Shown here: piece by piece, positions 1-10,339 of the stretch | Position numbering within the stretch: position 1 is the stretch's first letter | Layout of the letters: each line of letters begins with the position of its first letter | From: Oxytricha trifallax | Lineage: Eukaryota; Ciliophora; Spirotrichea; Sporadotrichida; Oxytrichidae | DNA: 64,000 nt | Assembly (NCBI GenBank): GCA_000711775.1 | Contig: ARYC01002002.1 | Span: forward strand, 44,188-108,187 | Direction of reading: 5' to 3' | Made by a program: the position numbers and the translations under genes | Notes under the pieces: generated by a model | What the model saw: only the letters and a program-made list of their open reading frames with translations | The model's database searches: none | What the model was told of the DNA's origin: nothing

Positions 1-481
1 AATCATATATATAGTTTAAATTATTACTATAAAATGGCACTGTAAAATCAATCACTCTCTTCACTCTGTTGACAGTCTTGAAAGTAATACCATTTCTTCT
101 ATAAATATTGGCTATAGTCTAAGGAGAGATACGCATGTCAGGAAACCTGCGATGAAACATCACAGCTCGCTAGTCTAATGGAAAGTGTGCCCAATACTTC
201 AAAGTCTTCGAGTCGCAGAGGAAGTCAATATGAGCCTGAGAGAACTTTTATTTTCTTGCAGGATGCGTTCAACAACCAGAATTAAAATGCTAAACAGCTA
301 GCAAGCAGTGATACCTAACAGTTGAGGCACTCTTGCGTAATAACTTTGCTATAGCTGAATAATTTAGTACAGGTTTGGCTTAGTCTATATTAATACACGT
401 ACCATACCTAAGCTTAAGCAGTAAATCTAAATATTACTCATCATAAATAGACCCTAAATTTCGCTAATTTCTATTTCTCAT
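1..481 (-). CDS. TBE (Tc1/mariner, DDE) transposase, N-terminal part, leaves the window
   Basis: Starts at an ATG (481-479) and runs leftward off the window. The N-terminal half has a helix-turn-helix-like stretch (A-I-A-K-L-L-R-K-S-A-S-T-V-R, about residues 43-56). A linker follows, ending in residues homologous to the copy at 43558-44624, which carries the catalytic DDE part. Gln codons are TAA/TAG. An in-frame TGA lies at 271-269 (codon 71). With TGA as stop, the protein would end there, so this copy looks inactive unless the codon is read through. The same TGA occurs in the second copy, whereas the decayed third copy has TAA. Downstream of the TGA this copy stays in frame to the window edge; it lacks the 2-bp insertion found in the second copy. 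Role in the family: cut-and-paste transposition, and for TBEs a reported part in genome rearrangement. Confidence 0.85.
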
Positions 482-566
482 TTTGCAAATTGGCCTAATT
501 TCTCTACTAACCCCAATAAGACCCTAACTATACCATAAAAATAAAATCACTTATAAACGTCACTAA

Positions 567-583
567 GGGGTTTTGGGGTTTTG
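567..583. repeat. Telomere-like (G4T4)2 G terminus of TBE
   Basis: GGGGTTTTGGGGTTTTG marks the outer end of the element's inverted terminal repeat. It sits inside continuous sequence with coding DNA on the right, so it is an element end and not a chromosome end. Confidence 0.9.
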
Positions 584-591
584 AATCCATA

Positions 592-1422
592 TAAAACAGG
601 TTTACTTTTCTAAAAAGCTATTGGGATACAGAAAAATTGCTGATAACTGGAGTGCTCCTACACTATAAAAAGAACACCAGAAAAACTAAGGCTTTAATAA
701 GAAGGCTTAATGAAATGAGTGAAAAAGTTAAAAATCAAGTAATTAAAATCTACTTCTATTTTTGCAAAGACACTTACATTCAATATTCATTTTAATTAAA
801 AAATATAATTATTAATAATTTTACAAATCAAATTGTAAAGTACCTAAACTGGAGAATTTAAAAACTAAAGTTCCAAAATAAACCAATTGAATTTAACTGG
901 CTAATAGAAATAGAACAAATGCAGTAAAATATTAAATCAAGAGAATCCTTGCTATTTGATAACTTGAACTAATTTGCAGAGCAGATCATTTTTAGGCCTT
1001 AAAATTAATAAAACAAAGACTATAGTAGAAGTCCATCTCCTTAAATCTCACCTAAGAGATAGAAATCTTCAAGCCCAGATAACATCAGAAAATATTCTAC
1101 AAGTAACTACTCCCTTAAATTGACAAATTAGAACTCACTTTAACACCAGAAATCATAACAAGATGATAGAGCTAATGAATAGCAGCAAGTCCAAGGATTG
1201 ATCAGACTTAAGACTATGATGATTAAGAAGTAAAGTACAAATAAATTTGGGTAGGCTATTGATTAAGATAATGAGGATATTGAGGAGGTAGTTATAAGAG
1301 ATCCAGGCCCTCCACCTATTTTTATATTCATGCCAAGCAAAGAACAGCTACAGAAAATGATAATCAAAGCTATTGATTTCTAAAAAGAATATGAGAAAAA
1401 TTTAAAATCATTGATTAACTGA
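592..1422 (+). CDS. Hypothetical protein; 5' end abuts the TBE
   Basis: A frame open in the ciliate code runs from next to the TBE end to TGA at 1420-1422. The first ATG is at 715-717, giving 235 aa, but the frame is open and protein-like upstream (K-L-L-I-T-G-V-L-L-H, then several Lys/Arg), so the real start may lie to the left, in or beyond the TBE. Visible features are a basic N-terminal part, a Ser/Gln-rich middle (S-R-S-P-S-P, then K-S-S-S-P-D) and an acidic then hydrophobic C-terminal part. No family was recognised. If the gene does extend left, the TBE interrupts it like an IES and excision would restore it; this is an inference. Histone H2A.Z follows 113 bp downstream on the same strand. 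Confidence 0.6.
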
Positions 1423-1535
1423 TTATTATTATTATAGCTTACTATTTTATTATGGTTGTGTTAATTTGTTAATAAAATCTCCTTCCCTCTCTTTTTAATT
1501 AGTCTTATTTGTTAATTATAAATTAAGTTTTATTA

Positions 1536-1973
1536 ATGAATCTTTTAAAGAAATCTTACGGATTGAAGGGTAAAGGGAAAGGTAAAGGAGGTAAGAGTGG
1601 AAACAAATTTGGGAAGAAAGGACCGGTAACTAAATCTTTAAAAGCTGGTCTACACTTTCCAGTTGGCAGGTTGCATCGTCAGCTGAAACTTAGAACACAG
1701 GCTTCATCAAGAGTGGGAGCTACTGCCGCAGTTTATTCAGCTGCTGTCTTGGAATACCTGACTGCAGAAGTGTTAGAATTAGCAGGAAATGCTTCTAATG
1801 ATTTGAAAAATAAAAGAATCACACCCAGACATCTCACACTTGCCATAAGAGGCGATGAGGAGCTGGATACACTAATTAAAGCGACTATTGCTGGTGGTGG
1901 AGTCATCCCACACATTCACAAGAGACTAATTACCAATACAAAGAAAACTAAGAAATAGTTACAATCTAAGTGA
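1536..1973 (+). CDS. H2AZ: Histone H2A.Z variant
   Basis: A protein of 145 residues without introns. The first 32 residues are a Gly/Lys-rich tail (repeated G-K). The histone fold begins near residue 36 with A-G-L-H-F-P-V-G-R, followed by R-V-G-A-T-A-A-V-Y and then [17 protein letters not shown]. The C-terminal half has the H2A.Z signature ([10 protein letters not shown], then [13 protein letters not shown]) rather than canonical H2A. In chromatin it dimerises with H2B in variant nucleosomes, usually at promoters. In the standard code the gene would stop at TAG (1956-1958). In the ciliate code that codon is Gln and the frame continues five residues to TGA at 1971-1973. Start is the first ATG after an AT-rich leader. 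Confidence 0.95.
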
Positions 1974-2107
1974 TCATTCAGGGAAACATAAATGTACAAT
2001 TAATTTCTTAACAATAAATTGCACCCAATTATTCTTTCTAATACTAACATTTATCCTCAATATTAAAATGCTTATATAATATTTATTGCTATTATTATTT
2101 CTTAGAA

Positions 2108-5100
2108 TCAAAACCCTTATAATATTTGGAAGATAATTTTATATTTTATAATTTTATAATTTTATAATTTTAATTGCTGAATTTATATTTTATTAATTTA
2201 AAACTATTTGATATAAAATGGTTTAGGGGTTTTATAAATGTCAAGTGTGTTAGTGTTATTAAAGTTGTTTTGGGAAACTCCACTGTGATCATGATGAAGG
2301 TTTGAATCGGCATAGCTACTGAGTACATCACTTTACATTTTGTTCTCTTCTCCTTAATGATTCATAGCCTTTGCACTCTTGGCTTTAGCTAATGGTATCT
2401 TAAGTGGTCCATGTATCTATGAATACAATTTATCATAAACTTTGTTTACTTTTTACAAGTCACCGTTTTAATTAAGACTTCCATTTTTTCGAAGCTCTAT
2501 AAGATCTTTCAACATTTTCACTCTATCTGCAAGTCAGAGGCAAATAATATAATTATTTGGTAATTATAAATGTGAAGTTCAGATCTGAACTTAATTATAT
2601 TTTTCCACTAAAATATACTTAATTATAACTCATAAATTCTGAACTGATAAAGTAGATTACACTTGTTTTTTTTATGTTTAAAACTGTAAAATATATTTTT
2701 ATAAATAGGATTAATGCTCATTAATACTGAAATTCTTCATTGCAAGACTTAAATTCCTCTTCTATATTATTTACTAAACTTGAATTCAAGTCTAAATTAT
2801 GAGGAATTACGTTATTATTATTACTTTTACTACGCATCTACTCTAATTCTTACTTGTGAATGTTTTAATTACTGTTAGATTTAGAAAACATAGAGTTATT
2901 TGAGGTTCCTAGTTAAAAACCCTTATCAAAGTCAAATGTGACGCTATTGAAAGAATTTAAAGTTATGATTTCTTGTTCATCTCTAATTTGATTTATTTGA
3001 CCAGAATTTGTATTATTTCTTGATAAAGTATAGGGAGGATTTTCTTCTCCGCTTGAAGGGTTGAAGTAATTTTTGTAATCACTTAGATTTTTATCTTGGT
3101 TTTTGTAAAATTAAGACAGCTTTTTGTGAGGATGTTTAAGAGAGCTCTTTCGTTCATTTCTATCTTAGTTAATATTTGGTGAAATGCTTTTTGGTTAATG
3201 CATATTAACAAATTATTTCCTGTTCAATAAATTGAACAAATTAACTGTGAATTAGAAAAAGAATTAATGATACAAAAAACCCCCAAGACTATTCCTTCTT
3301 CTTGAAAATTCCTTTTATACGATTTCGTAAATAATAGTAATTAATAGGAGATATGCAAATGTAGTTTAAAGATTATACCTTCTATACCTAATAATTTATA
3401 AAAATTAGAAGTCTAAGTTGATGATAGTTTAGCCTCTTTCTTTTCGCTACGATAGCTTCTGTATCTTAATCTAGTGTAGGATTAATAATCCTTCTATTGC
3501 TTCCTTCTAATGTCTAATTTCAGTTACCCCAGCATGTAGTAGTTAGCTCCATGATCACAGCGAACTTGCATCTCATGCAATAGACATGAGAACCCTCTTT
3601 TTACACTTATTAAATCTTAGTGTGATAGAAACTTAGAAGACAAATTTAAACTTAATTGTTTATGTTTGTTGAAATGCTTGAAATCCTATAATTTAAATTA
3701 CATATAGTTTATGGTTTAATTATTATAGTGTTAATATCAGTAAATCCTTTGATCTACCTGTCCAATTTGTTTTGCTAGTTAAGATCAAAGCTAATCTTTT
3801 TAAAGTCGCTTATCTTGCTGACAGGAGTTAAGATTTTATTAGGTCTATTCTATTTTCCTTCCTTTTTCTCTTCCTTGTCTTATTATTAAGCAAAACCTAT
3901 TGTCAATTCATCCTTGCTACCTTTTGCACTAGTTTTTAATGAGAAATTACTTGATGATGATTGTTTCTTATTGATCATTTTTTGTGCATTTTTAAAGCTG
4001 CTTGAATATGATAAACTTCCTTCCATATTGTAGTACTCTTCATTATGATTGGTATTTTACATTTCGAAGGTTGAACCTTATTTATCAACTATATATTCAT
4101 CAAGTGATAAGGAATCATCAAGATACTTGCTGTCTTTAGATTTATCATAGATGGAAGATTTATCATTAAATTGCTATGAAAAGGGGGAGGGACTGGTTTG
4201 ATTATACTCACTTGATGAAATCTGAAATTTGCCCAAGTATTTAATATCCACACAGCATTAAATAATAATAATCATTAAATGAATTTATTCTGGAGTGTGA
4301 CTTATATAAGTTAATTCCTCGTTTAATAATTAATCCTTTACTCGTATCATCGAAATCCATGTCCATGTCTTCTTCTTGCTAGTCCTCTTTGATTTATGTT
4401 AACTACCTTTAAAATAATAATAATTTCGATTGGAAATTAGAGACTAATCGGTATAATTTCATCGTCTTCTGTATTATTTTCTAGTTTAAGTTCAATTGAT
4501 TAAGATCCTTCATCTCTTTCAAGATCATCATTATCTTCAGGTTTTTCTGATATTGGTTAGCTTTTATTCTTAGAAATCCCTTTTACTTTTTATAATTTTC
4601 CAAGTGCCCCAGTGTTTGATAGTAAATTATCCCAATTGGGAGTCTTACCTGAGTATTTTTAAGTTAAGGCGAATTTTTTCTTTTTTTATTCTAAACCTCC
4701 CTTCTTCTTAACTTCATAAGGGCTTTGATTTTTTCTGAAAATATAAATTTAATCTCTTAGCTTTTGTTCAACTACTGTTTTGTCACAAATATTTTCATCA
4801 AAGATCATCTCAAATATTTTATGACTCTCTGTAAAACATATTAAATTAATAAATAATCTTACAATCTCGATCATCGAATACTGAAGATTAGAAATACGCT
4901 TCTCTGATAAGCTTATTTTTAAGTTTTATGTTACTTGTGTCATGAATAGAATTTTAAATTGGTTTATCGTTAAGTAAATCTCCTAATTTTGTCATTTTAT
5001 TTTTCTCTGGATTATCTTCCTCATATATGTACGAATATGAAAGCGAATTTGTAGATCCATGCCATCCTGTTACATCTTCTTTATATCTTAACTTTTTCAA

Positions 5101-6150
5101 TTTTTTGAAAGCTTAAATTAAATTCCCCTTTCTCTTGTTAAAGAATTAGCAACTCAACGCAATATGCCCTTTTTGATTGCAAACATAGCATCTTAAATTT
5201 ATTACATGATAGTTCTCATCATCAACCAAGGAACTTTTAATTGTATGATAAGCTTACTAAAAAAAGTTAAATTCAATTTTAATTTACAATCGCTGTGATG
5301 TAGTCCTCTGCAATTTTAAGGAAATCACGTTTATGAATGAAGTAGAGTTCGCAATAGTCTCTCGATTTAGCTGTTATTAAGCGAGGCTTATCTGTGAAAA
5401 ACTCTATTTCACCGAAGTTTCCATTAATTTATAAATCAATGAAGTATGAATGAGATTGCATATGTATCATTCCAACTTTTCCTTGCACTATATGATACAT
5501 AAATTTCGCTTCATCTCCTTCCTAAAAACAAATTAAAAGAAGTAATCTTACTTGAAAAATAAATTCATCAATTGCACAAGTCTGCCTTTAGAAATAAAAA
5601 GTAAGCTCACTCAGCATGTCAAGTCCAAAAGGTTCTAGAAATACCATTTTTTATAGAATTCTGCCATTCAAATAGACTGTTATTTTTTCTCTTAGATTTT
5701 AATTGAGCATAGCCATGACTTCTTTCTCATCTATTTTTATTTCTTTTTTGTATTCCCACCAATATTCAAGGTAACGTCTGATTTTTATTTTTAGATCTGA
5801 AGGTACTTCTTTTTTATTCAGGAACTTAGTAACATAATTCATTTTTATGGGGGTATCAAAAATATAAAATTAGTATTGTTCCTGCTCTGATAATTAATTA
5901 AATATTTATGTAATTTCTTTAATTACAAATTATTTAATTTTTTAATAAACGATTGATTCACTAAAATAGCATGCCCATTTTTTCTTTATAGTTATGAGCC
6001 AGAATATTATACCTACTCACAATTTTCAATTTTATTGCTACTATCATCGCGGCCATTGCATAAATTCTTTCATAAGTCTAGGTAGGATGAATTTTTAAAT
6101 GATTGATAGATAAGTATTGGGACACTATTGGTTGATCTTGTAGATCTATT
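2108..6150 (-). CDS. Cyclic-nucleotide-gated channel, C-terminal half, with a CCHC zinc knuckle (approximate limits)
   Basis: Reading right to left: an S6-like piece near 6060-6090 (P-T-Q-T-Y-E-R-I-Y-A-M-A-A-M-I-V-A), a C-linker at about 5560-5880, and a cyclic-nucleotide-binding domain at about 5290-5520 containing G-E-I-E-F-F. A zinc knuckle C-x2-C-x4-H-x4-C (C-Y-V-C-N-Q-K-G-H-I-A-L-S-C) follows at about 5149-5190, then a long low-complexity tail to TGA at 2110-2108. Introns visible by frame and splice sites are 5522-5551 (30 bp) and 5257-5287 (31 bp), and several more lie in the tail (for example near 2710 and 3330). Segments S1 to S5 and the pore are not seen upstream on this strand, where forward-strand coding begins. 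The gene is therefore 5'-incomplete here, or its first blocks lie elsewhere. Expected role: a membrane cation channel gated by cyclic nucleotide. Confidence 0.7.
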
Positions 6151-6270
6151 TAAATTTTAATATATTGCAAATTTTCCAATTTATATACAGAAATAATAGT
6201 AGTAAAACGATTTTAGATTAGTTTGATTCTTATTATAGGACGCGATGGAAGTCCAGAGAAAAGAAAGAGA

Positions 6271-6567
6271 ATGGAATACTATCATAGAGCTAACTCAGTT
6301 GGGAAAGCATTGCATTTAGAAAAAACAACTAGTAAAACTGTTGAGATCTACGAAAACAGGCACTAAAAGACTAACAAGAAATTCTTCATTTACAGTAAAT
6401 ATTACAATTATTTAAAGATTTTAGGTCCACCATCTTCTGACGAGGAGGAATATCAAGAGACACATGCTTGCATTAATTAATTATACCAATAAAAAATAAA
6501 ATAAATAATTCAAATAATTAAGAAGAAATATCTATCATATTTTAAATGCTTTTAATATAATTATTGA
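6271..6567 (+). CDS. Small hypothetical protein or 3' exon
   Basis: A ciliate-code frame from ATG 6271 to TGA 6565-6567 (98 aa). It contains a basic start (R-K-R-M just upstream), K-F-F-I-Y-S-K-Y-Y and an acidic stretch G-P-P-S-S-D-E-E-E. The frame is open upstream to a TTATTATAG that looks like a 3' splice site (near 6240), so this may be the last exon of a gene whose 5' part is not recognised. No family was recognised. Confidence 0.35.
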
Positions 6568-6751
6568 TTAACTTCTATTTTAATATTTATTAATTATTAT
6601 ATCCACTATTCTTTTATAAATACTGTCAAATAAATACCAGTTAATCTAATTTAAGATATACAAGTTTAATATAAGTTTTAATATAATATTTTTTATAAAA
6701 ATTCTTTTTAATTTGCTGTCATTTTAATAAAATTAATATGCTATTGGTATA

Positions 6752-8306
6752 ATGCCATTAATGCAAAAATTAGCTACTGTTTAATATAATAAAGTTGCAA
6801 TAATTAAAGAGAAAAATCGAAAGCAAGGCGTTAAAAATTCATCGGATATTATATTGAAAGAGCTAGCCCATCGTAAAGGCCATAAGTACACAATTTCTTA
6901 CAACTCACATTTTAAGGTGATTTGGGACTCCATCATCATCTTAATGTGTGTTCTAATATCCTTGATGAACAGTATATGTGTGGCCTTTGACACACCATTT
7001 AGACATGATCCAGGCTACATCGTTTTGAACTAACTTCTTAACATCATACTGATTGTTGACATGATCTTAATTTTCAGGACATCAAGGCTCGACCTTGATA
7101 CTGATATTTTTCAATTATTTACTATATTAATGAGACTGGAGAAGAGATTAACAACCCTAGAGACATTGCAAAGCATTACATAAAATCCATTTGGCTAATA
7201 ATTGATATTTTAAGTATCATTCCTTTTGATATGTTTGCTAAGAAAGACTTGCTTGTTTTATTCAATCTATTAAAAGTTTTCAAAGTTGGAAGATCAAATA
7301 AAATAATTTCTAATATTAATGTATCCTCTCAAGCAAAAATTGTAAGTAAATAATTTAGTATATTAACTTTGGTATAGATATTTAAATTGGTTTACATGAT
7401 TGCCTTATTGTTACTGTATATTCATTTCTTGGCTTGCTTGATATACTATATTATGAAGCTAAATAAGACATGGTTGCCTCCAAGTGAATCACTTGGTGTG
7501 GGACTGGGCTTTTACGAGGTTGATGATTACGCTAATAAATATGCAACAATGCTTTATTATTCAGTCCTAATGTACTTAATCAATGAAACTGCTCCAACAG
7601 GACTCAACGAAAGATAATTTGTTTAAGTAGTTGCCATTCTGTCTGCCATTTATAACGCAAATATATTTGGTAATATTACCGTACTTATACAGGAACTCAA
7701 AAAGAAATAAGTCTAGTTCTAAGCTGACTAAGATGCCACAGCCACTGCAATGACAAACTTGTAACTGCCATATGAGTTATAAAGTGAAATTAGAGAGAAG
7801 TTTTAATTAACTTAACTCACAAAAGTAAGGGATATTAAATATACCTTCTTTATTTAAATAAATTCACACAAGATTTCTGTGTTTAAATTATCTTTAAAAG
7901 TTATATAATATTTTATCAACCCAAAAAAGATGAACCAGAAGAACTTAAGAACTTTTTGAATAATATCTCAGTAAGTTTGAGATAGAAAGTTCAAGTTTAT
8001 GTGATGGGAAGAGTTCTTAAAGACAATAATGTAATCTTGGGTATTGCTAAGCACAAATATGATGCTACAATTGAATTTATGGTCCAAAAAATGAAGCTTA
8101 TTATGGCTTCTCCTGAAGATATAATCATCAAAGAAGGAGACAACATTGAAAGTAAGCTAATATTCTAGTTTTCATTCATAATTTAGAAAATCCTAATATG
8201 TTCTTTATTGCTCAAGGCTCCTGCATTGTGGAGTAATAAGACAGAATTTCAGTAAAAAAACAAGGAATCAAAATAAGGAATCTTGAAGCAGGAGATTACT
8301 TTGGGG
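6752..8306 (+). CDS. Cyclic-nucleotide-gated (CNG-type) ion channel, interrupted by an IES, 3' end missing
   Basis: Starts at ATG 6752. S1 is near residues 60-85 (V-I-W-D-S-I-I-I-L-M-C-V-L). Next comes S2 with D-M-I-L-I-F-R-T-S, then after a 29-bp IES the family pattern Y-I-N-E-T-G-E-E-I, then an S3-S4 region. After a 36-bp intron (7342-7377) S5 follows, then a pore reading N-E-T-A-P-T-G-L-N-E, close to the E-T-P-P-P filter of animal CNG channels and unlike the K+ filter G-Y-G. S6 (I-Y-N-A-N-I-F-G-N-I), a C-linker and the first half of a cyclic-nucleotide-binding domain (to G-D-Y-F-G near 8305) are present. A GTAAG follows, but the rest of the domain is not found downstream. Instead the opposite strand is coding, so the gene is truncated here or its last block is displaced. 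Confidence 0.8.
7082..7110. other. Predicted 29-bp IES, pointer TCAA, in CNG channel
   Basis: TCAA occurs at 7082-7085 and again at 7111-7114. The frame before it (F-R-T-S) and the frame after it (Y-I-N-E-T-G-E-E-I) differ by a shift. Deleting 29 bp from one TCAA to the next gives F-R-T-S-I-I-Y-Y-I-N-E-T-G in frame, as expected for channel S2-S3. No GT-AG boundary fits. Confidence 0.7.
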
Positions 8307-8392
8307 TAAGATTTACTATTATCATAGAAAAGCATTTGAAATGACAATTAAAAATTACTGAAAATATAATTCCATAGATTCGTTTATGTTAA

Positions 8393-8966
8393 TCAAAATC
8401 TGTCATTATCTTAATTTTAGCTATTAGATTATTAGTTATTTGGCTTCCTTGGTTTGTTTTCCTTAATATCGACTTTCTTAGTCTATAGTTTAGTGTAAGC
8501 TCTGTCGTTATTTAGCAACTATTATGTTGATTTAGAAGTATTCTCAAAAACATTAATTCCGTCTTTGTCGTCTATTTCAATTCCTAGGTCCCTGATAGCA
8601 CTATCTACTTCAAATGCACTTGACTTAACTTCATGGATACTGTTATTAAGTTTCTGTAATTTTGACTTAAGGCTTGGAGAAGGTTTTAAAAAGTTTTCCT
8701 CTTCATAAGCTTCATGGAAATTAACTGTATCATCCATCAGACTATTGTCATTTAAATATTAATGAATTATATTTTGTTAAGTTTCGAGTTTCTTTTAACT
8801 AAGGGTATTTGTATGTCCTATTTACTTCATTTTGTAGGATCTGTCCTTTGATCTTTTTGGTGTGAGTTGGTCTTTTGAATTTACCAATGAGCTTTAATGG
8901 CTGTTGTATTTATCTGGACTCTTATAGTTAGCTTCGTCATCATCATTAAAAATACTAAAAAATAAT
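8393..8966 (-). CDS. C-terminal exon of a reverse-strand gene, function unknown
   Basis: A frame open in the ciliate code from a TTTTTTAG acceptor-like site (near 8967) down to TGA at 8395-8393. It is hydrophilic and Ser/Asn/Gln-rich, with an internal Met at 8737 and a predicted helical stretch (L-K-S-K-L-Q-K-L-N-N-S-I-H-E-V). A second coding-like piece on the same strand lies at about 9150-9250 (F-E-V-I-K-F-K-R-D-T-D-H-K-A-Y-N-D-F). It directly faces the forward channel gene ending at 8306. It could be an independent gene tail or an inverted block of that channel's C-terminal region; the sequence does not decide. Confidence 0.5.
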
Positions 8967-9537
8967 TTTTTTTTTTATACTATTTCGAATAATATGAATT
9001 ATTAATGGGATAAAATTAATTATTGATACCGTGTATTTTATTTTTTTACTGAAATTTTAATCTATTCAATCTTGCTATTCATAAATTTATAAAGCGTGAT
9101 TTAAATTAGCGCTCTATAAAAATTTATGTTATTAATAATCAATCAAAAATGTTTATATTTTATTAAAATCGTTATAAGCCTTATGGTCAGTGTCTCGTTT
9201 GAATTTAATAACTTCAAATTAGTTTTGTTAATTAGAAGTTCCTTCAAATATTTATAAATCTATTTTAGAGTTATAAATATTTTTTAACATTTAATTTTTG
9301 CTTAACTTTACAGTTTTGTACCAAAACTACTTCATATTTATTCAATTAAAATATATTGAAGAGAAATCAAAATTCAATAATGATTAAATAGATAATATTT
9401 TTCAAAATTTATCGGAATTATAAATAATAAGTTTGAGAATTCATCTAAAAATATATTCTAAAATCTAATGTACTTTTCTTTAATCGACGTTTAAGTTGAG
9501 TTTCATTATTGCAATTAAATTAGATAATAGGAGAATC
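8967..9537. other. AT-rich spacer with one possible exon
   Basis: Mostly A/T runs. Apart from the weak reverse-strand coding piece near 9150-9250 noted with the preceding gene, nothing is recognised. Confidence 0.4.
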
Positions 9538-9550
9538 TATTTATGAAATA

Positions 9551-9942
9551 GTGAATAGTGAATAGTGAATAGTTTAAGTTAAATTAATAACGAGATATTC
9601 TGGGTCATAACATGACCCAATATTTGCATCCTTGGGTCATGACGTTGCTGGTGTGAATGACGTGGCACATAACCTTGAGCCTCCAAAAAACCAAAAAACC
9701 TTAAGAGAGTAAAAACTGTGGAAAAAGACTAGCAATTGCTCGGCTCCTCTGTGCTCCTGACGTCCATCACTCATCACTGTGTGAAATGCAGTCCCACTTC
9801 TTCCCCCCGCCTGCCTCCCTTCTTGCCAGCCTTGTTAGACTGTATCCACCCTGCCAACTAACGGCGTAATGGCAGGGAAATCGGCTCTGCAGAGCTCTCC
9901 CATGGCGATTGAACCCCGCTAGCTCGTTGTTATTTGCAGGTA
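9551..9942 (-). mobile_element. SINE-like retroposon, 392 bp, with 13-bp target-site duplication
   Basis: A GC-rich island in very AT-rich DNA. It is flanked by the perfect 13-bp direct repeat TATTTATGAAATA at 9538-9550 and 9943-9955. The element ends on its 3' side (low coordinates, reverse strand) in a short tandem repeat (GTGAATA units at 9551-9571), a usual tail for LINE/SINE copies. On the reverse strand a pol III B-box-like GGTTCAATCGC lies at about 9914-9904, near the 5' end; a convincing A box is not seen, so the copy may be 5'-truncated or only tRNA-like. No long reading frame is present. Confidence 0.75.
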
Positions 9943-9955
9943 TATTTATGAAATA

Positions 9956-10339
9956 AAAATATAATGGTTTAAATTTCTTTTTATTATTTAGTTCACTTCA
10001 TTTCCAAATAAATTAAAATATCGAGTTATTTTCTTTATAATCCTGCATCTATTATTATTAAATTAAAATTTCAAAGCTTTTTAAAAACTAAATTTGATAA
10101 ACACTTAAATTCCTATATATTTCTTAGAAATTATATTTTAAAAGTTTTTTAAATGACAATTAATTTATTTGCTAATATCGGGATTTTTAAATATATAAAA
10201 TAATTAATTAATTTGATTGTATAAAATAAGAACTTATAGGGAGAAGATGAGCAATTCAAATTTATACAATTAAAATATAAGGACTAAATAGATAATTATA
10301 TCTTAAAACACTTAAGATTTAAAAATATATTATAAAAAT
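9956..10339. other. AT-rich spacer
   Basis: A/T-dominated sequence with no frame, splice motif or repeat that can be supported. Confidence 0.5.

Larger units (their letters stand above)
1..583. mobile_element. Right end of a telomere-bearing element (TBE)
   Basis: The segment ends at 567-583 with the 17-mer GGGGTTTTGGGGTTTTG, which is two units of the hypotrich telomere repeat, and carries a leftward transposase gene just inside that end. A second copy at 44140-44726 is nearly identical over the same stretch. Known hypotrich TBEs are Tc1/mariner-type germline elements of about 4 kb with C4A4-bearing inverted termini and three genes. Only about 0.58 kb of this copy is in the window and the rest lies to the left. 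The bases after the terminus are AAT, compatible with the ANT target known for TBEs. Confidence 0.9.

Noticed and set aside
567-583. G4T4 repeats as real telomeres or chromosome breakage points
   Set aside because: Only two repeat units, embedded in continuous sequence and linked to a transposase, and the same structure recurs at 44710-44726. They are TBE termini.
2221-2240. AGGGGTTTTA near 2224 as a telomere-like end
   Set aside because: A single unit with no repeat; chance in AT-rich DNA and lies in the tail of a coding exon.
2575-2592. Perfect 18-bp palindrome AAGTTCAGATCTGAACTT
   Set aside because: Isolated, in or near an intron, with no second copy seen; likely chance.
9551-9942. Bacterial contamination or an rRNA fragment for the GC-rich block
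   Set aside because: Perfect flanking duplications and a repeat tail show it is an inserted retroposon.
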